Shown: positions 25,850 through 33,777 of the stretch, in pieces | Layout of the letters: the number at the start of each line of letters is the position of its first letter | Numbering within the stretch: the stretch's first letter is position 1 | Assembly: GCA_031979385.1 (NCBI GenBank) | Contig: DALZEF010000014.1 | Location: 10,761-74,760 of the forward strand | Origin: Timonella sp031979385 | Lineage (GTDB): Bacteria; Actinomycetota; Actinomycetes; Actinomycetales; Cellulomonadaceae | Length of the DNA stretch: 64,000 nucleotides | Direction: 5' to 3' | The notes under the pieces: generated by a model | The model's input: only the letters and a program-made list of their open reading frames with translations | What the model was told of the DNA's origin: nothing | Databases searched by the model: none | Translations under genes and position numbers: made by a program

Positions 25850-27109
25850 CTATGGCACGTAGGCGATGGCGACGCTACCGTCGCCGCGCAGGCCCAGATT
25901 TCCCACGCCATGGGGGACAAACGCCGACTGCCCCGCAGCCAGCGTGCCCAATGGGCCGAGCACACCAGAGACTTCCAGTTCCCCCGACAGGCACAGCACG
26001 ATGCGTGGCCCGTTGTGTGGCACGATGGCGCTGCCCTCAACGCCGCCATATATCAGCGCGAACTCGGGAACACCGGGACGATATTCAGTCAATTGGCTAG
26101 TGCCGGCACGCAGCCGTGGCCGCCCGGCCGGGGCGGGAGCGAAATCCGTGCACTGCAGAAGCTCCGGGACATCCACCTTCTTGTGGGTAAGACCGGCACG
26201 CAAAACGTTGTCGGAGTTTGCCATGATCTCCACCCCAAGCCCGCGGAGATAGGCATGCACCTGCCCCGCCCCGAGGTACACCGCCTCACCGGGCTGAAGG
26301 GAGAAACGGTTCAGCATGAGCGACACGAGGGCACCTGGATCACCTGGATACCGCTCGAACAGTTCCAAAGCCGTACGGTGCCCTCTCGACACCGTCTCCC
26401 CGGCCTCCTCCTGGAGCCTCACGAGTTCAGCGATAGAATCCATCGATTCATCGAGTTCCACCGAACAGTTGGTTCCCCGCAACTCAAGGGCGAGCGTGAA
26501 CGCCTGCTCGATCCCTGCCGCGCTAGGGCGATATTGAAGCAACTCACGCATTTTCGATGCGGTGTCACCCTTCACGTGTTCAAGGAGTTGAATGATCCGC
26601 TGCGGGCGACGGAATCCGCTGAGCCCTTCAAACGGGGTCATTGCCACCAGCATCTCCGGCTTATGCGACTCATCCTTGTAATTCCGCTCGGGATCGTTCA
26701 GGGCAACCCCAGCAGCATTTTCACGCATGAAACCACGACGGGCGATGTGTGGCTTTGGATGCACCTGAAGGGACAGGGGTTGGTCCGCTGCCAAGATCTT
26801 CATCAGATATGGGAGTCGTGGACCGAACTCCTCCTCGACGGTCTCACCGAGCATGAAGTGCGGGTCGGATTTGATCAGATCAATGAGCGAGACGCCATCG
26901 GCCACCGTGTGTTCCACAGCGACGTGACGATAGTCCTGCCAATGCGCGGGAAGTACGTCAGCGGTCCGGGCAACGCTCACCGCCAGTGGGTGCGCCCCCA
27001 GCCACAACTCTGCCCCCGGCAGTCCGGTGGTCTCCCAGCCGAACGCCTCAAAGATCGCTTCCTTCGAACCCCATTCGTACGACTGAAGGGGGTTTGAGAG
27101 ACGGTACAT
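25850..27109 (-). CDS. manA: Mannose-6-phosphate isomerase, class I
   Basis: This protein of about 419 residues is a type I phosphomannose isomerase interconverting mannose-6-P and fructose-6-P in the cytosol. The start MYRLSNPLQSYEWGSKEAI is typical. Zinc-site signatures are LSLQVHPKPHIA (Gln and His ligands), KPEMLVAMTPFEGLSGFR (Glu), and LQPGEAVYLGAGQVHAYLRGLGVEIMANSDNVLRAGLT (His and the substrate loop). The ATG at 27109 is chosen over one at 27124 because it gives the family N-terminus; the ribosome site is weak. GDP-mannose genes are not adjacent. Confidence 0.95.
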   Translation of the reverse strand: MYRLSNPLQSYEWGSKEAIFEAFGWETTGLPGAELWLGAHPLAVSVARTADVLPAHWQDYRHVAVEHTVADGVSLIDLIKSDPHFMLGETVEEEFGPRLPYLMKILAADQPLSLQVHPKPHIARRGFMRENAAGVALNDPERNYKDESHKPEMLVAMTPFEGLSGFRRPQRIIQLLEHVKGDTASKMRELLQYRPSAAGIEQAFTLALELRGTNCSVELDESMDSIAELVRLQEEAGETVSRGHRTALELFERYPGDPGALVSLMLNRFSLQPGEAVYLGAGQVHAYLRGLGVEIMANSDNVLRAGLTHKKVDVPELLQCTDFAPAPAGRPRLRAGTSQLTEYRPGVPEFALIYGGVEGSAIVPHNGPRIVLCLSGELEVSGVLGPLGTLAAGQSAFVPHGVGNLGLRGDGSVAIAYVP

Positions 27110-27212
27110 TATCTGCCTGACCACACATGCGATCTTACGCCACCGGTCTTAATCAGCGGTGAACGGCTGTCAACGGCGTAAGAACTACGCATGAATAACG
27201 GACCATGAGAAA

Positions 27213-27263
27213 GGACCCGCCGTCAATCACTGTTCACCTTGTGACAGCGGAGACGGCGGGTCC
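27213..27263 (-). terminator. Terminator after the NCS2 permease gene
   Basis: A 12-bp stem GGACCCGCCGTC with its complement and a 27-base loop, 39 bases beyond the stop. T-rich flanks are poor, with TTTCTC on the minus-strand 3' side. Confidence 0.7.
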
Positions 27264-27301
27264 TGCTCAGTTCAACTTGGCTCGGCGTGCCTGCGCTCGA
27301 G

Positions 27302-28834
27302 TCAGGAACCGACCACGGCATTCTGGATCGGTGCGAGCAGGAAGTAAACCACGAACATCGCGGAGACAATCCACATGAGCGGGTGGATTTCGCGGAACTT
27401 GCCCTTCGCCAACTTGATGGCCACCCAGAACAGGAATCCGGCACCAATACCATCGGTGATGGAGTAGGTGAATGGCATCAGGATGATCGTCAGGAACGCT
27501 GGCAGAGCAATCTCGAAGTCGTTCCACTTGATTCCGGTCACCTGGGTCATCATAAGGAAACCAACGAACACGAGCGCAGGGGTTGCGGCCTCGTACGGAA
27601 CCAGCGCGACAACCGGGGCGAGGAACGTCGAGAGTGCGAAGGCGAGACCAGTCACGATCGGCGCAAGACCGGTGCGTGCGCCTTCGCCGACGCCGGACGC
27701 GGATTCGATAAACGCCGTGTTCGAGGAGACCGAACCAACACCACCTGCTGCCGCAGCGATAGAGTCAACAACCAGGATGGTCTTCGTGTTTGGCGGGTTA
27801 CCCTCCTCGTCCAGCAGGTCCGCCTCAGCACCAACGGCGACCATGGTTCCCATGGTGTCGAAGAAGTCCGCAAGCAGGAGCGCGAAGACAGTCAACACGA
27901 CCGCGGCGATGGTGATCTTCGAGAAGGCGCCGAACGGGCTGACCTGACCGATCAGGGAGAAGTTGGGCATCGTCACCCATTCATCTGGAATGGTAGGTGC
28001 GTTGAGGGACCAGCCCTTCGGATTCTCGTGCGCCCCGGTACCCATGTTTTTAGGGCCGATCTTTACTACCTGCTCGAGGATGACTGCGAAGACCGTCGCT
28101 CCGAGGATTGAATAGAGCATCGCGCCCTTGACCTTGCGGGCCGTCAGAATGACGATTGCGAGCAGGCCCAGAACGAACACGAGCATCGGCAACGAGTCGA
28201 TCGAACCATCAGTTCCGAGCTTAACTGGCGTGCCCGGCTGGTTCCCCGGCACATAGTCGTACATCGCCGGAGTGGTCACAATTCCCGCATTAACCAAACC
28301 GATGAAGGCAATGAACAGTCCGATACCAACCGAAATTGCGGTTTTCAGACCAGCAGGAACTGCCCGGAACACAGCGGTACGGAATCCAGTCAGCACCAGG
28401 ATAAGGATGACGACACCCTCGAGGAGCACGAGACCCATGCCGTCTGCCCAGGTCATACCCGGCATCTTGACAATCGTGTAGGCCATCAGCGCATTCAGGC
28501 CAAGACCTGCCGCGATCGCGATTGGGAAGTTTGCGAAGGCACCCATTGCGATCGACATGACTGCCGCGATAAGGGAGGTGGCAGCCGCGATGAGCGGAAT
28601 ACCTGCTCCGGCCGCCGTTGGGTCGCCCGTTGCAAGGGCTGCGCCGAGGAAGTGGCCTTTGCTGTCCGGGGTGAACCCGAGGATGAGAGGGTTGAGCACG
28701 ATGATGTAGGACATCGCGAAGAAGGTGACCAGACCACCGCGGATTTCGCGGCCGACGGTTGAGCCTCGTTGTGAGATCTTGAAGTATGAGTCCAGGAAGC
28801 CTGAACCGGCTGCCTTGGTGTCAGTGTTCGCCAT
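27302..28834 (-). CDS. NCS2-family purine permease (AzgA/PbuG-like)
   Basis: The protein of about 510 residues has roughly 12-14 membrane segments. FFAMSYIIVLNPLILGF, then AAATSLIAAVMSIAMGAFANFP, then GLGLNALMAY are hallmarks of the AzgA-like branch of NCS2 that imports adenine, guanine or hypoxanthine with protons. LLADFFDTMGTMVAVGAEADLLDEEG and STFLAPVVALVPYEAATPAL are further conserved blocks. The ATG at 28834 is chosen over a TTG at 28840. No Shine-Dalgarno is visible, so the message could be leaderless. No purine riboswitch is seen upstream. Confidence 0.95.
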   Translation of the reverse strand: MANTDTKAAGSGFLDSYFKISQRGSTVGREIRGGLVTFFAMSYIIVLNPLILGFTPDSKGHFLGAALATGDPTAAGAGIPLIAAATSLIAAVMSIAMGAFANFPIAIAAGLGLNALMAYTIVKMPGMTWADGMGLVLLEGVVILILVLTGFRTAVFRAVPAGLKTAISVGIGLFIAFIGLVNAGIVTTPAMYDYVPGNQPGTPVKLGTDGSIDSLPMLVFVLGLLAIVILTARKVKGAMLYSILGATVFAVILEQVVKIGPKNMGTGAHENPKGWSLNAPTIPDEWVTMPNFSLIGQVSPFGAFSKITIAAVVLTVFALLLADFFDTMGTMVAVGAEADLLDEEGNPPNTKTILVVDSIAAAAGGVGSVSSNTAFIESASGVGEGARTGLAPIVTGLAFALSTFLAPVVALVPYEAATPALVFVGFLMMTQVTGIKWNDFEIALPAFLTIILMPFTYSITDGIGAGFLFWVAIKLAKGKFREIHPLMWIVSAMFVVYFLLAPIQNAVVGS

Positions 28835-29095
28835 GAGCAATATTGTGCACGAAATCTTCGCATATTCTTAACCCCTGTTCACTAGTTACGCTGTGTTAAA
28901 TGCCGATAATTCCGACAAATGACGCACGATAAGCGTTTAACCATGAGGCGCACCACACACAAGTTCTTCACCACACTTCGGTATAGACGCAACCTCCGGC
29001 ATCCGAAGTAGCCCGCATTCACACCCACATCCCGGATCGCCCTCCTGCGCGATGGGGCCACGCCAGCCTCCCGGAAGCGGGATGCACGGGCACAG
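28835..29095. other. Intergenic region between the permease gene and the chemotaxis operon
   Basis: About 260 bases contain no credible reading frame. The permease promoter should lie at the left end. The stretch GCCGATAA at 28902-28909 is an exact FliA -10 match on the plus strand but has no -35 and no downstream plus-strand gene. The right end meets the terminator of the che operon. Confidence 0.55.
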
Positions 29096-29154
29096 AAAAG
29101 CGCCGCCCGCGACCCGAGTCAAGAGGCAATCAAGACCCGAGCCGCGAACGGCGC
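29096..29154 (-). terminator. Terminator closing the flagellar/chemotaxis cluster
   Basis: A 21-bp stem with several G-U pairs (29134-29154 with 29100-29120) and a 13-base loop, followed on the minus strand by TTTT. It lies 30 bases beyond the last che gene. Confidence 0.82.
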
Positions 29155-29183
29155 ACCCACGCACAGACGTGCGCGGGATAAAA

Positions 29184-29678
29184 CTACATCACGAGAACCG
29201 ACAACTGGCCTGGACCGTAACCCGGCACCTCGATCGCAAGGTCAACACGTGCAACATAGGCCATGACCCATGGAGCCACGTCCTTGGGCAGAGCGGTCTG
29301 CGGCGGATGAACGGTGCCCAGACGAAGGTGTGGGGCACCCTCCTTGTTGAACAGAGCGGCCATCACGTTCAAGACCTCACCTGCGGTCTCCAACAGGTCT
29401 GTCGACAGTTCCCCCGCAACCACGTCCTCCTTCGAGACGGCAGCGGGAATCAACGCAAGGGCGGCCCCAAGGTGCGCAGCGGCACCCAGGTCCATGACCA
29501 CCATCGCGTTGAGGCTCAACCGGTCAGAAATGTATTCAGCAACAAGTGCTCCACCGGGACCGGCCGGATCAATCATCGGAGCGCCAGTCTTCATACCCAG
29601 TTCACGCCCGATCAAACCGCTGATCAGTTCGCGGATCTCCTGTGCGGTGGGCAACGGCGACTTCTGTGCTGGGATCAT
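29184..29678 (-). CDS. CheX/CheC-like CheY-P phosphatase family protein
   Basis: The 164-residue protein contains LETAGEVLNVMAALFN, where Glu101 and Asn104 form the ExxN pair used by CheC/CheX/FliY phosphatases to hydrolyse CheY-P. The central strands (SLNAMVVMDLGAAAHLGAAL) fit the same alpha/beta fold. Only one such motif is visible, as in CheX. Sequence is quite different from the other CheX-like protein at 30071-30547. Its start overlaps the cheY stop by 4 bases (ATGA), so it is translationally coupled. It is the last gene of the cluster. Phosphatase activity is inferred, not shown. Confidence 0.75.
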   Translation of the reverse strand: MIPAQKSPLPTAQEIRELISGLIGRELGMKTGAPMIDPAGPGGALVAEYISDRLSLNAMVVMDLGAAAHLGAALALIPAAVSKEDVVAGELSTDLLETAGEVLNVMAALFNKEGAPHLRLGTVHPPQTALPKDVAPWVMAYVARVDLAIEVPGYGPGQLSVLVM

Positions 29679-30037
29679 GCGAGCACCGGATCCAGAGCTT
29701 CTCGGAACGAGTCAGCGGTGAACGGCTTCGCAATGAGGAACAGCGCGCCAGCGGCCTCAGCCTGCTCCCGCATCTCCGCCGAACCCTCCGAGGTGACAAA
29801 CCCGAATGGGATGTCGCAGCCTGCCTGGCGTAGGGCTTGAAGGGCCTCGATACCCGTGGCACGGGGCATGTTCCAGTCGGACAGGATCAGGTCCGGCTGG
29901 TGGTCGAGTGCCATCTCGTAGGCCTCTTGACCGTCAGTGGCCTCAATGATCTCCCAGTCGTCATAGCCTGCCTGACGAAGAGTGCGGATAACAATCTGGC
30001 GCATGACGCGCGAATCGTCTGCTACAAGTACAAACAT
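29675..30037 (-). CDS. cheY: CheY-type response regulator (first of two)
   Basis: This 120-residue stand-alone receiver domain has acidic residues Asp7 and Asp8, phospho-acceptor Asp54 (LILSDWNMP), Thr82 (FGFVTSEG) and Lys104 (LIAKPF), the full set for phosphotransfer from CheA. The SDWNMP and KPF motifs are the classic CheY pattern. It sits between cheX and the cheX/C-like gene, overlapping the latter by 4 bases. Phosphorylated, it should bind the flagellar switch. A second CheY lies at 30544-30927; which one drives the motor cannot be told. Confidence 0.93.
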   Translation of the reverse strand: MFVLVADDSRVMRQIVIRTLRQAGYDDWEIIEATDGQEAYEMALDHQPDLILSDWNMPRATGIEALQALRQAGCDIPFGFVTSEGSAEMREQAEAAGALFLIAKPFTADSFREALDPVLA

Positions 30038-30070
30038 TGTGCTCTCCTACAAAAGACTTAAGCGAACTAG

Positions 30071-30547
30071 TTACAGCAAGACCCACAGTGAGACAACTAG
30101 GACACGTCCACGCCAGTCAATGGCCAAGTCCTGCAGAAACATTGCGTTGTCTTCAGCCGGTGGTGTGGCACCAACCTGTGGCAAGGTCAAACGTGCGACG
30201 GCGTCAATCAATGCTTTCACATTTCCGCCGACAACGTTTGCGATTTCCCCGAACGCGTCCGTGAGGTCCGCCTCGGTGACCTCTTCGTCGGGAGCCAGCA
30301 TGAGCAGGCTACGAGTGATCTCGTGTGCGGTCTCGGTCTCGGTCTTGACAACGGCGCGTCCAGTGAAGGCCCCGAACTCGCTGTCAGCGTGCATCTCAAC
30401 CCATGCGAACAGGGGGTCAGCGAAATCTGGAACAGGTTCGAACCGCTCAAAGGTCAGGGTCTCGCCCTGGTCGAGCATGGCGGTGAACACCTCTTGGGTG
30501 ATCTCCAGAACCTGTTCCCTACTCACTTGGAATGCGACTTGGCTCAT
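30071..30547 (-). CDS. cheX: CheX-family CheY-P phosphatase
   Basis: This 158-residue protein contains TEADLTDAFGEIANVVGGNV, with Glu101 and Asn104 as the ExxN catalytic pair, followed by the GGN turn characteristic of CheX. The N-terminal helix (SREQVLEITQEVFTAML) and the mid-region FTGRAVVKTETETAHEITRSLL fit the fold, and the length is typical. It should dephosphorylate CheY-P to end the signal. It overlaps the preceding cheY stop by 4 bases. No CheZ, CheC or CheD gene is in the window. Confidence 0.88.
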   Translation of the reverse strand: MSQVAFQVSREQVLEITQEVFTAMLDQGETLTFERFEPVPDFADPLFAWVEMHADSEFGAFTGRAVVKTETETAHEITRSLLMLAPDEEVTEADLTDAFGEIANVVGGNVKALIDAVARLTLPQVGATPPAEDNAMFLQDLAIDWRGRVLVVSLWVLL

Positions 30548-30927
30548 ATCATTTCCTCTGCTGGCAGGAGCCCAAGAAGCTCCATTTTCTGGTAGATGGC
30601 TTCCGGGGTAAACGGCTTGATAACGTACTCGTGCGCACCCGCCGCAAGCGCGCGTACGATCTGTGAGTGCTCTGACTCAGTGGTGACCATCATCAGCGTG
30701 ATCTCACGCCAGGCACCGACTTCACGGACCTTCTTCACGAATGTCAGACCATCCATGACGGGCATATTCCAGTCGATACAGCACAAGTTGATGCCACCCT
30801 CGTTCTCGAGGACTCCGAGTGCTTCTTGGCCGTCGCCGGCCTCGAACACCTCGTAGCCGACATTCATCAAGATGTTCTTCACGATCCGGCGCATCGTGCG
30901 CGAGTCGTCAATAACCAGTGCCTTCAT
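30544..30927 (-). CDS. cheY: CheY-type response regulator (second)
   Basis: A 127-residue receiver domain with Asp7-Asp8, phospho-acceptor Asp52 (LCCIDWNMPVMDG), the MMVTTES threonine and the YVIKPF lysine. DWNMPVMDGLTFVKKVR closely resembles well-studied CheY proteins, and the C-terminal helix ends in LLPAEEMI. It starts 3 bases after cheR and overlaps cheX by 4 bases, so signal and phosphatase genes are coupled. Confidence 0.93.
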   Translation of the reverse strand: MKALVIDDSRTMRRIVKNILMNVGYEVFEAGDGQEALGVLENEGGINLCCIDWNMPVMDGLTFVKKVREVGAWREITLMMVTTESEHSQIVRALAAGAHEYVIKPFTPEAIYQKMELLGLLPAEEMI

Positions 30928-30930
30928 TGG

Positions 30931-31761
30931 TTAACTCCCAGCATTCTGATAGACGGAACTGCGCCCGACCTGGACTCGGCGCCATGTGTCATCGATGCCA
31001 ACGGTGGTTTCCGCGGCACCCAAAATCAAGAATCCCCCTGGACGCAGTACGCTGCGTATGCGCGACAGCACTGCGCGTTTCGTGGGGACATCAAAGTAGA
31101 TCAAGACATTACGTATGAAAACGATGTCGAACGGCCCACCAATAGGTGGCATGTCCAGCAGGTTGTGCTTGCTGAACCGGACCATACGGCGGATGGACTG
31201 ATCGAGCTCCCACTCGGTTCCGGCCCGCACGAAGTGTCGCACGAGGTGACTCGCAGGCAGACCACGGTTGACCTCAAGTTGTGAGTATCGTCCGGTCTGT
31301 GCCCGTTGTAGAACCTCGTTGGACAGGTCTGTCGCGAGGATCTCGATAATCGGCTTGCTCGTTGAACCTGGATCCTCGAACAGGTCTTTCAGCGTCATCG
31401 CGATCGAGTAGGGTTCTTGGCCTGTCGAGCAGGCAGCCGACCAGATCTTGAGGTTGCTGAATACCGGTTTTTGGGCCTTCAGTTCCGGAATGATGTGTTC
31501 GGTGAGCGCCGTGAATGGCTGTGCGTCACGGAACCATGACGTCTCATTCGTGGTCAGCGCCTCTACGATGACCTCGGCATCCAGTGGGGACAGTGACGTG
31601 CGTTTCTCGGAAACGTAGGCGTCCACCGTTTTGCCCTGAGCGCGAGCGATCGGTGCGAGCCGAGACTCAACCAGGTATTCCTTCCCCGGAGCCAGCAGGA
31701 TCGCGCTCTTGGTTCTCACCAAGTCAGCCACGAACGCAAAGTTCTCCTGTGCGATCGTCAT
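30931..31761 (-). CDS. cheR: Chemotaxis protein methyltransferase CheR
   Basis: The 276-residue enzyme uses SAM to methylate glutamates of chemoreceptors. It has an N-terminal helical CheR_N domain (ENFAFVADLVRTKSAILLAPGKEYLVESRL). The SAM-binding domain has NETSWFRDAQPF, LKIWSAACSTGQEPYSIAM (motif I), ILATDLSNEVLQRAQTGRYSQLEV, and FDIVFIRNVLIYFDVPTKR. The ATG at 31761 has AAGGGGGC upstream and overlaps the cheB stop (ATGA), which decides the start over a much longer open frame. Confidence 0.96.
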   Translation of the reverse strand: MTIAQENFAFVADLVRTKSAILLAPGKEYLVESRLAPIARAQGKTVDAYVSEKRTSLSPLDAEVIVEALTTNETSWFRDAQPFTALTEHIIPELKAQKPVFSNLKIWSAACSTGQEPYSIAMTLKDLFEDPGSTSKPIIEILATDLSNEVLQRAQTGRYSQLEVNRGLPASHLVRHFVRAGTEWELDQSIRRMVRFSKHNLLDMPPIGGPFDIVFIRNVLIYFDVPTKRAVLSRIRSVLRPGGFLILGAAETTVGIDDTWRRVQVGRSSVYQNAGS

Positions 31762-33008
31762 CGTAGCCCCCTTATCTTTGTTGTTTTGTCCCCAGCGGTG
31801 CCGATGCCGGTTCGAGTCGTGCCGCTCAGAGGGCCACTGGAACCTGCACCGCCGGCGCCTCCGACGCGTGCAGCGCCGGGAACCGCGCGCGAGGCCGACA
31901 GGATCGTCCAGATGGACGGGCCAATCTCGTCGAGCGGCAAAATACGGTGTGCGAAACCTGCGGTGGCGGTCGCGCCGGGCATCCCCCACACGACTGAGGT
32001 TTCCTCGTCCTGAACGATGGCTGTGCCGCCGGCTTCCACGATTGCGCCGGTCCCCGCCTTGCCGTCGGAGCCCATTCCGGTCAGCACCACTGTGAGCAGT
32101 TCTGAGCCGAATGACTCGAGGGCGGAACGGAACATGACGTCAACGGACGGGCGGCAGAAGTTCACTGGCGGCCCCTGCGTCAGGATGATGGTGTGCGAGA
32201 CGCCAACGCGCTTGAACTCCATGTGGTAGTCGCCCGGTGCGATGTAGATGTGGCCAGGGCGCATGGTCATACGGTCGGTTGCCTCGACAACTGTGTTGGG
32301 GCTCAGTCGATCGAGGCGCGCTGCAAGCTGCTTGGTGAAGACCGGCGGCATGTGTTGGGTGACCAGCACTGGCACGGGCAGAGGCTCCTGGAGGGAGCTG
32401 ATCACGCGGGACAGCGCCTCTGGACCCCCGGTCGATGAACCGACGACAATCGCCCGAATGGGGTGCTTACGCATGTCATCGCGTGTTTTCGCAGACCCTT
32501 GACGGGGTACGGCGGTCGCGTTGGCCGGAGTGACGGCGAGGCGGCTACCGCTGGCACCAGCGCTTGAGAGGGCCGGCCCAGTGGCGGGGTTGCGGCGCGA
32601 GAGGTTGGGCAACAGTGCGCGGATCTTGGGGATGAGTTGATCGGCAACAATCGCGAGCGACTCGGACAACGATCCCACGTTGGATGGCTTTGCCACGTAG
32701 TCTGAAGCACCAGCGGACAGCGCGTCCAGGGTGGCGGTCGCACCGCGTTCGGTCAGGGTCGAGAACATGATGATGGGCATTTTCTGGCCCATCTTGCGGA
32801 GCTCGCGCACGGTATCGACACCGTTGAGCTCGGGCATTTCAACGTCCATCGTAACCGCGTCGGGTGCGAGTTGCGCGATCTTCGTCAGCGCAATCTTGCC
32901 GTTGGCCGCAGTGCCAACGACCTCGATGCCAGGATCGGATTCCAGCGCTTGCATGACGAGTCGACGAATCACCACAGAGTCATCAACCACGACTACTCGT
33001 ATAGTCAC
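31758..33008 (-). CDS. cheB: Chemotaxis response regulator protein-glutamate methylesterase CheB
   Basis: The 416-residue protein has an N-terminal receiver domain (VVVVDDSVVIRRLV with the DD pair, VTMDVEMPELNG with the acceptor Asp, KPS lysine), a Ser/Ala-rich linker, and the CheB methylesterase domain. The catalytic Ser is in IVVGSSTGGPEAL, the His in VTQHMPPVFT and the Asp in VLTGMGSDGKAG. A Gly/Ala/Thr-rich tail of about 45 residues follows, longer than usual. The start is GTG at 33008, with AAGGA seven bases upstream; the upstream extension crosses repeats and is not coding. It removes methyl groups from receptors after CheA phosphorylation. Confidence 0.96.
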   Translation of the reverse strand: MTIRVVVVDDSVVIRRLVMQALESDPGIEVVGTAANGKIALTKIAQLAPDAVTMDVEMPELNGVDTVRELRKMGQKMPIIMFSTLTERGATATLDALSAGASDYVAKPSNVGSLSESLAIVADQLIPKIRALLPNLSRRNPATGPALSSAGASGSRLAVTPANATAVPRQGSAKTRDDMRKHPIRAIVVGSSTGGPEALSRVISSLQEPLPVPVLVTQHMPPVFTKQLAARLDRLSPNTVVEATDRMTMRPGHIYIAPGDYHMEFKRVGVSHTIILTQGPPVNFCRPSVDVMFRSALESFGSELLTVVLTGMGSDGKAGTGAIVEAGGTAIVQDEETSVVWGMPGATATAGFAHRILPLDEIGPSIWTILSASRAVPGAARVGGAGGAGSSGPLSGTTRTGIGTAGDKTTKIRGLR

Positions 33009-33110
33009 TACGCCGTCCTTAGAACGCTCAGGGGAAACATATATGCGGGTGCGGGGCTTTGGACCCAGCACTGCACCTTGCCTATCGGAAAGTAATCGCC
33101 GGGTATGACG

Positions 33111-33285
33111 GATTGGCGACTTTCCGGTGCGTTTTGTTGTGCACTCGCACGGCTGATGTTGGTTTGAGAGTGACGAAAAGCGCACTCTCAAGGAACGCGA
33201 GTGCAGTTTTGGTAACTCTCAGTTGGATTGGCGACGATCCGGTGAAGTTTTTCTGCCCGTGCACGTTCCAGCGCGCTCAGCCCAG
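33111..33285. repeat. Repeat C region upstream of cheB
   Basis: Two related blocks, beginning GATTGGCGACTTTCCGG at 33111 and ATTGGCGACGATCCGG at 33227, share the core TTGGCGAC with downstream GCACG(TTCCAG). A third copy is at 60623-60678. Between the blocks is a small hairpin GCACTC/GAGTGC and TTTTGGTAACTCTCAG (33207-33222), which also occurs at 25725-25740. The region 33009-33345 holds no gene. Confidence 0.6.
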
Positions 33286-33298
33286 CCGCGCCCAGACA

Positions 33299-33341
33299 CG
33301 ACGAACCGGTGACGTCGCCACCCGACGTCACCGGTTCGTCG
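33299..33341 (-). terminator. Strong hairpin after cheW
   Basis: A perfect 19-bp stem (ACGAACCGGTGACGTCG plus two more pairs) around a 5-base loop, only a few bases beyond the cheW stop. The T tract is absent, but stability is high. It separates cheA-cheW from the cheB operon. Confidence 0.78.
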
Positions 33342-33345
33342 CCAA

Positions 33346-33777
33346 TCAAATACCTGAGTTAACGGCCACCGCAGCGTCGACGTCCAAGGTCAACAACAGA
33401 CCCGAATCGAGCTTGTACGCACCCGTGACAAGCTCACGTACGAGCGGGTCGAGCGTGCCTGGAGGGGTCTCGAAGTCGGCGTCATCGAGGGTCAGAACCT
33501 CGCCAACCTCATCAACAAGGAGTGCCACCGACTCGCCATCGATGTCCACAACCACCATCATCGACTCGGTCTCGAGCGACAGCGGCTCCAAGCCAAGGCG
33601 GGGGCGCAGATCGAGCGACAGCACAACCTGGCCACGCAGGTTCACCAGCCCGGCGATCCCCTTCGGAGACAGTGGAACGGCTGTACGCGGGTGGTGCCCA
33701 AGGGTTTCCTCGATCCGGAGAACCTCGATGCCATACACGGCGTCAGCAATTGTGAAGGTCACATACTGTGTGGACAT
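33346..33777 (-). CDS. cheW: Chemotaxis coupling protein CheW
   Basis: The 143-residue protein links receptors to CheA. It shows the CheW fold: YVTFTIADAVYGIEVLRIEETL at the start, VPLSPKGIAGLVNLRGQVVLSLDLRPRLGL in the middle and MMVVVDIDGESVALLVDEVGEVLTL after it. The last strand region GLLLTLDVDAAV is typical. Its ATG overlaps the cheA stop by 1 base, so they are coupled, and it is followed by a strong hairpin. One CheW plus two CheW-like domains in CheA gives three such modules. Confidence 0.95.
   Translation of the reverse strand: MSTQYVTFTIADAVYGIEVLRIEETLGHHPRTAVPLSPKGIAGLVNLRGQVVLSLDLRPRLGLEPLSLETESMMVVVDIDGESVALLVDEVGEVLTLDDADFETPPGTLDPLVRELVTGAYKLDSGLLLTLDVDAAVAVNSGI

Noticed and set aside
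25910..27097. Long open frame (395 codons) on the plus strand
   Set aside because: It lies antisense to manA, whose reading frame has clear zinc-site motifs. The antisense frame shows no family.
27287..28111. Open frame (274 codons) on the plus strand
   Set aside because: Antisense to the NCS2 permease, with a charged composition made by complement codons.
28902..28909. Exact sigma-28 -10 sequence GCCGATAA on the plus strand
   Set aside because: No -35 at the right distance and no plus-strand gene downstream; the nearest motility genes are on the minus strand.
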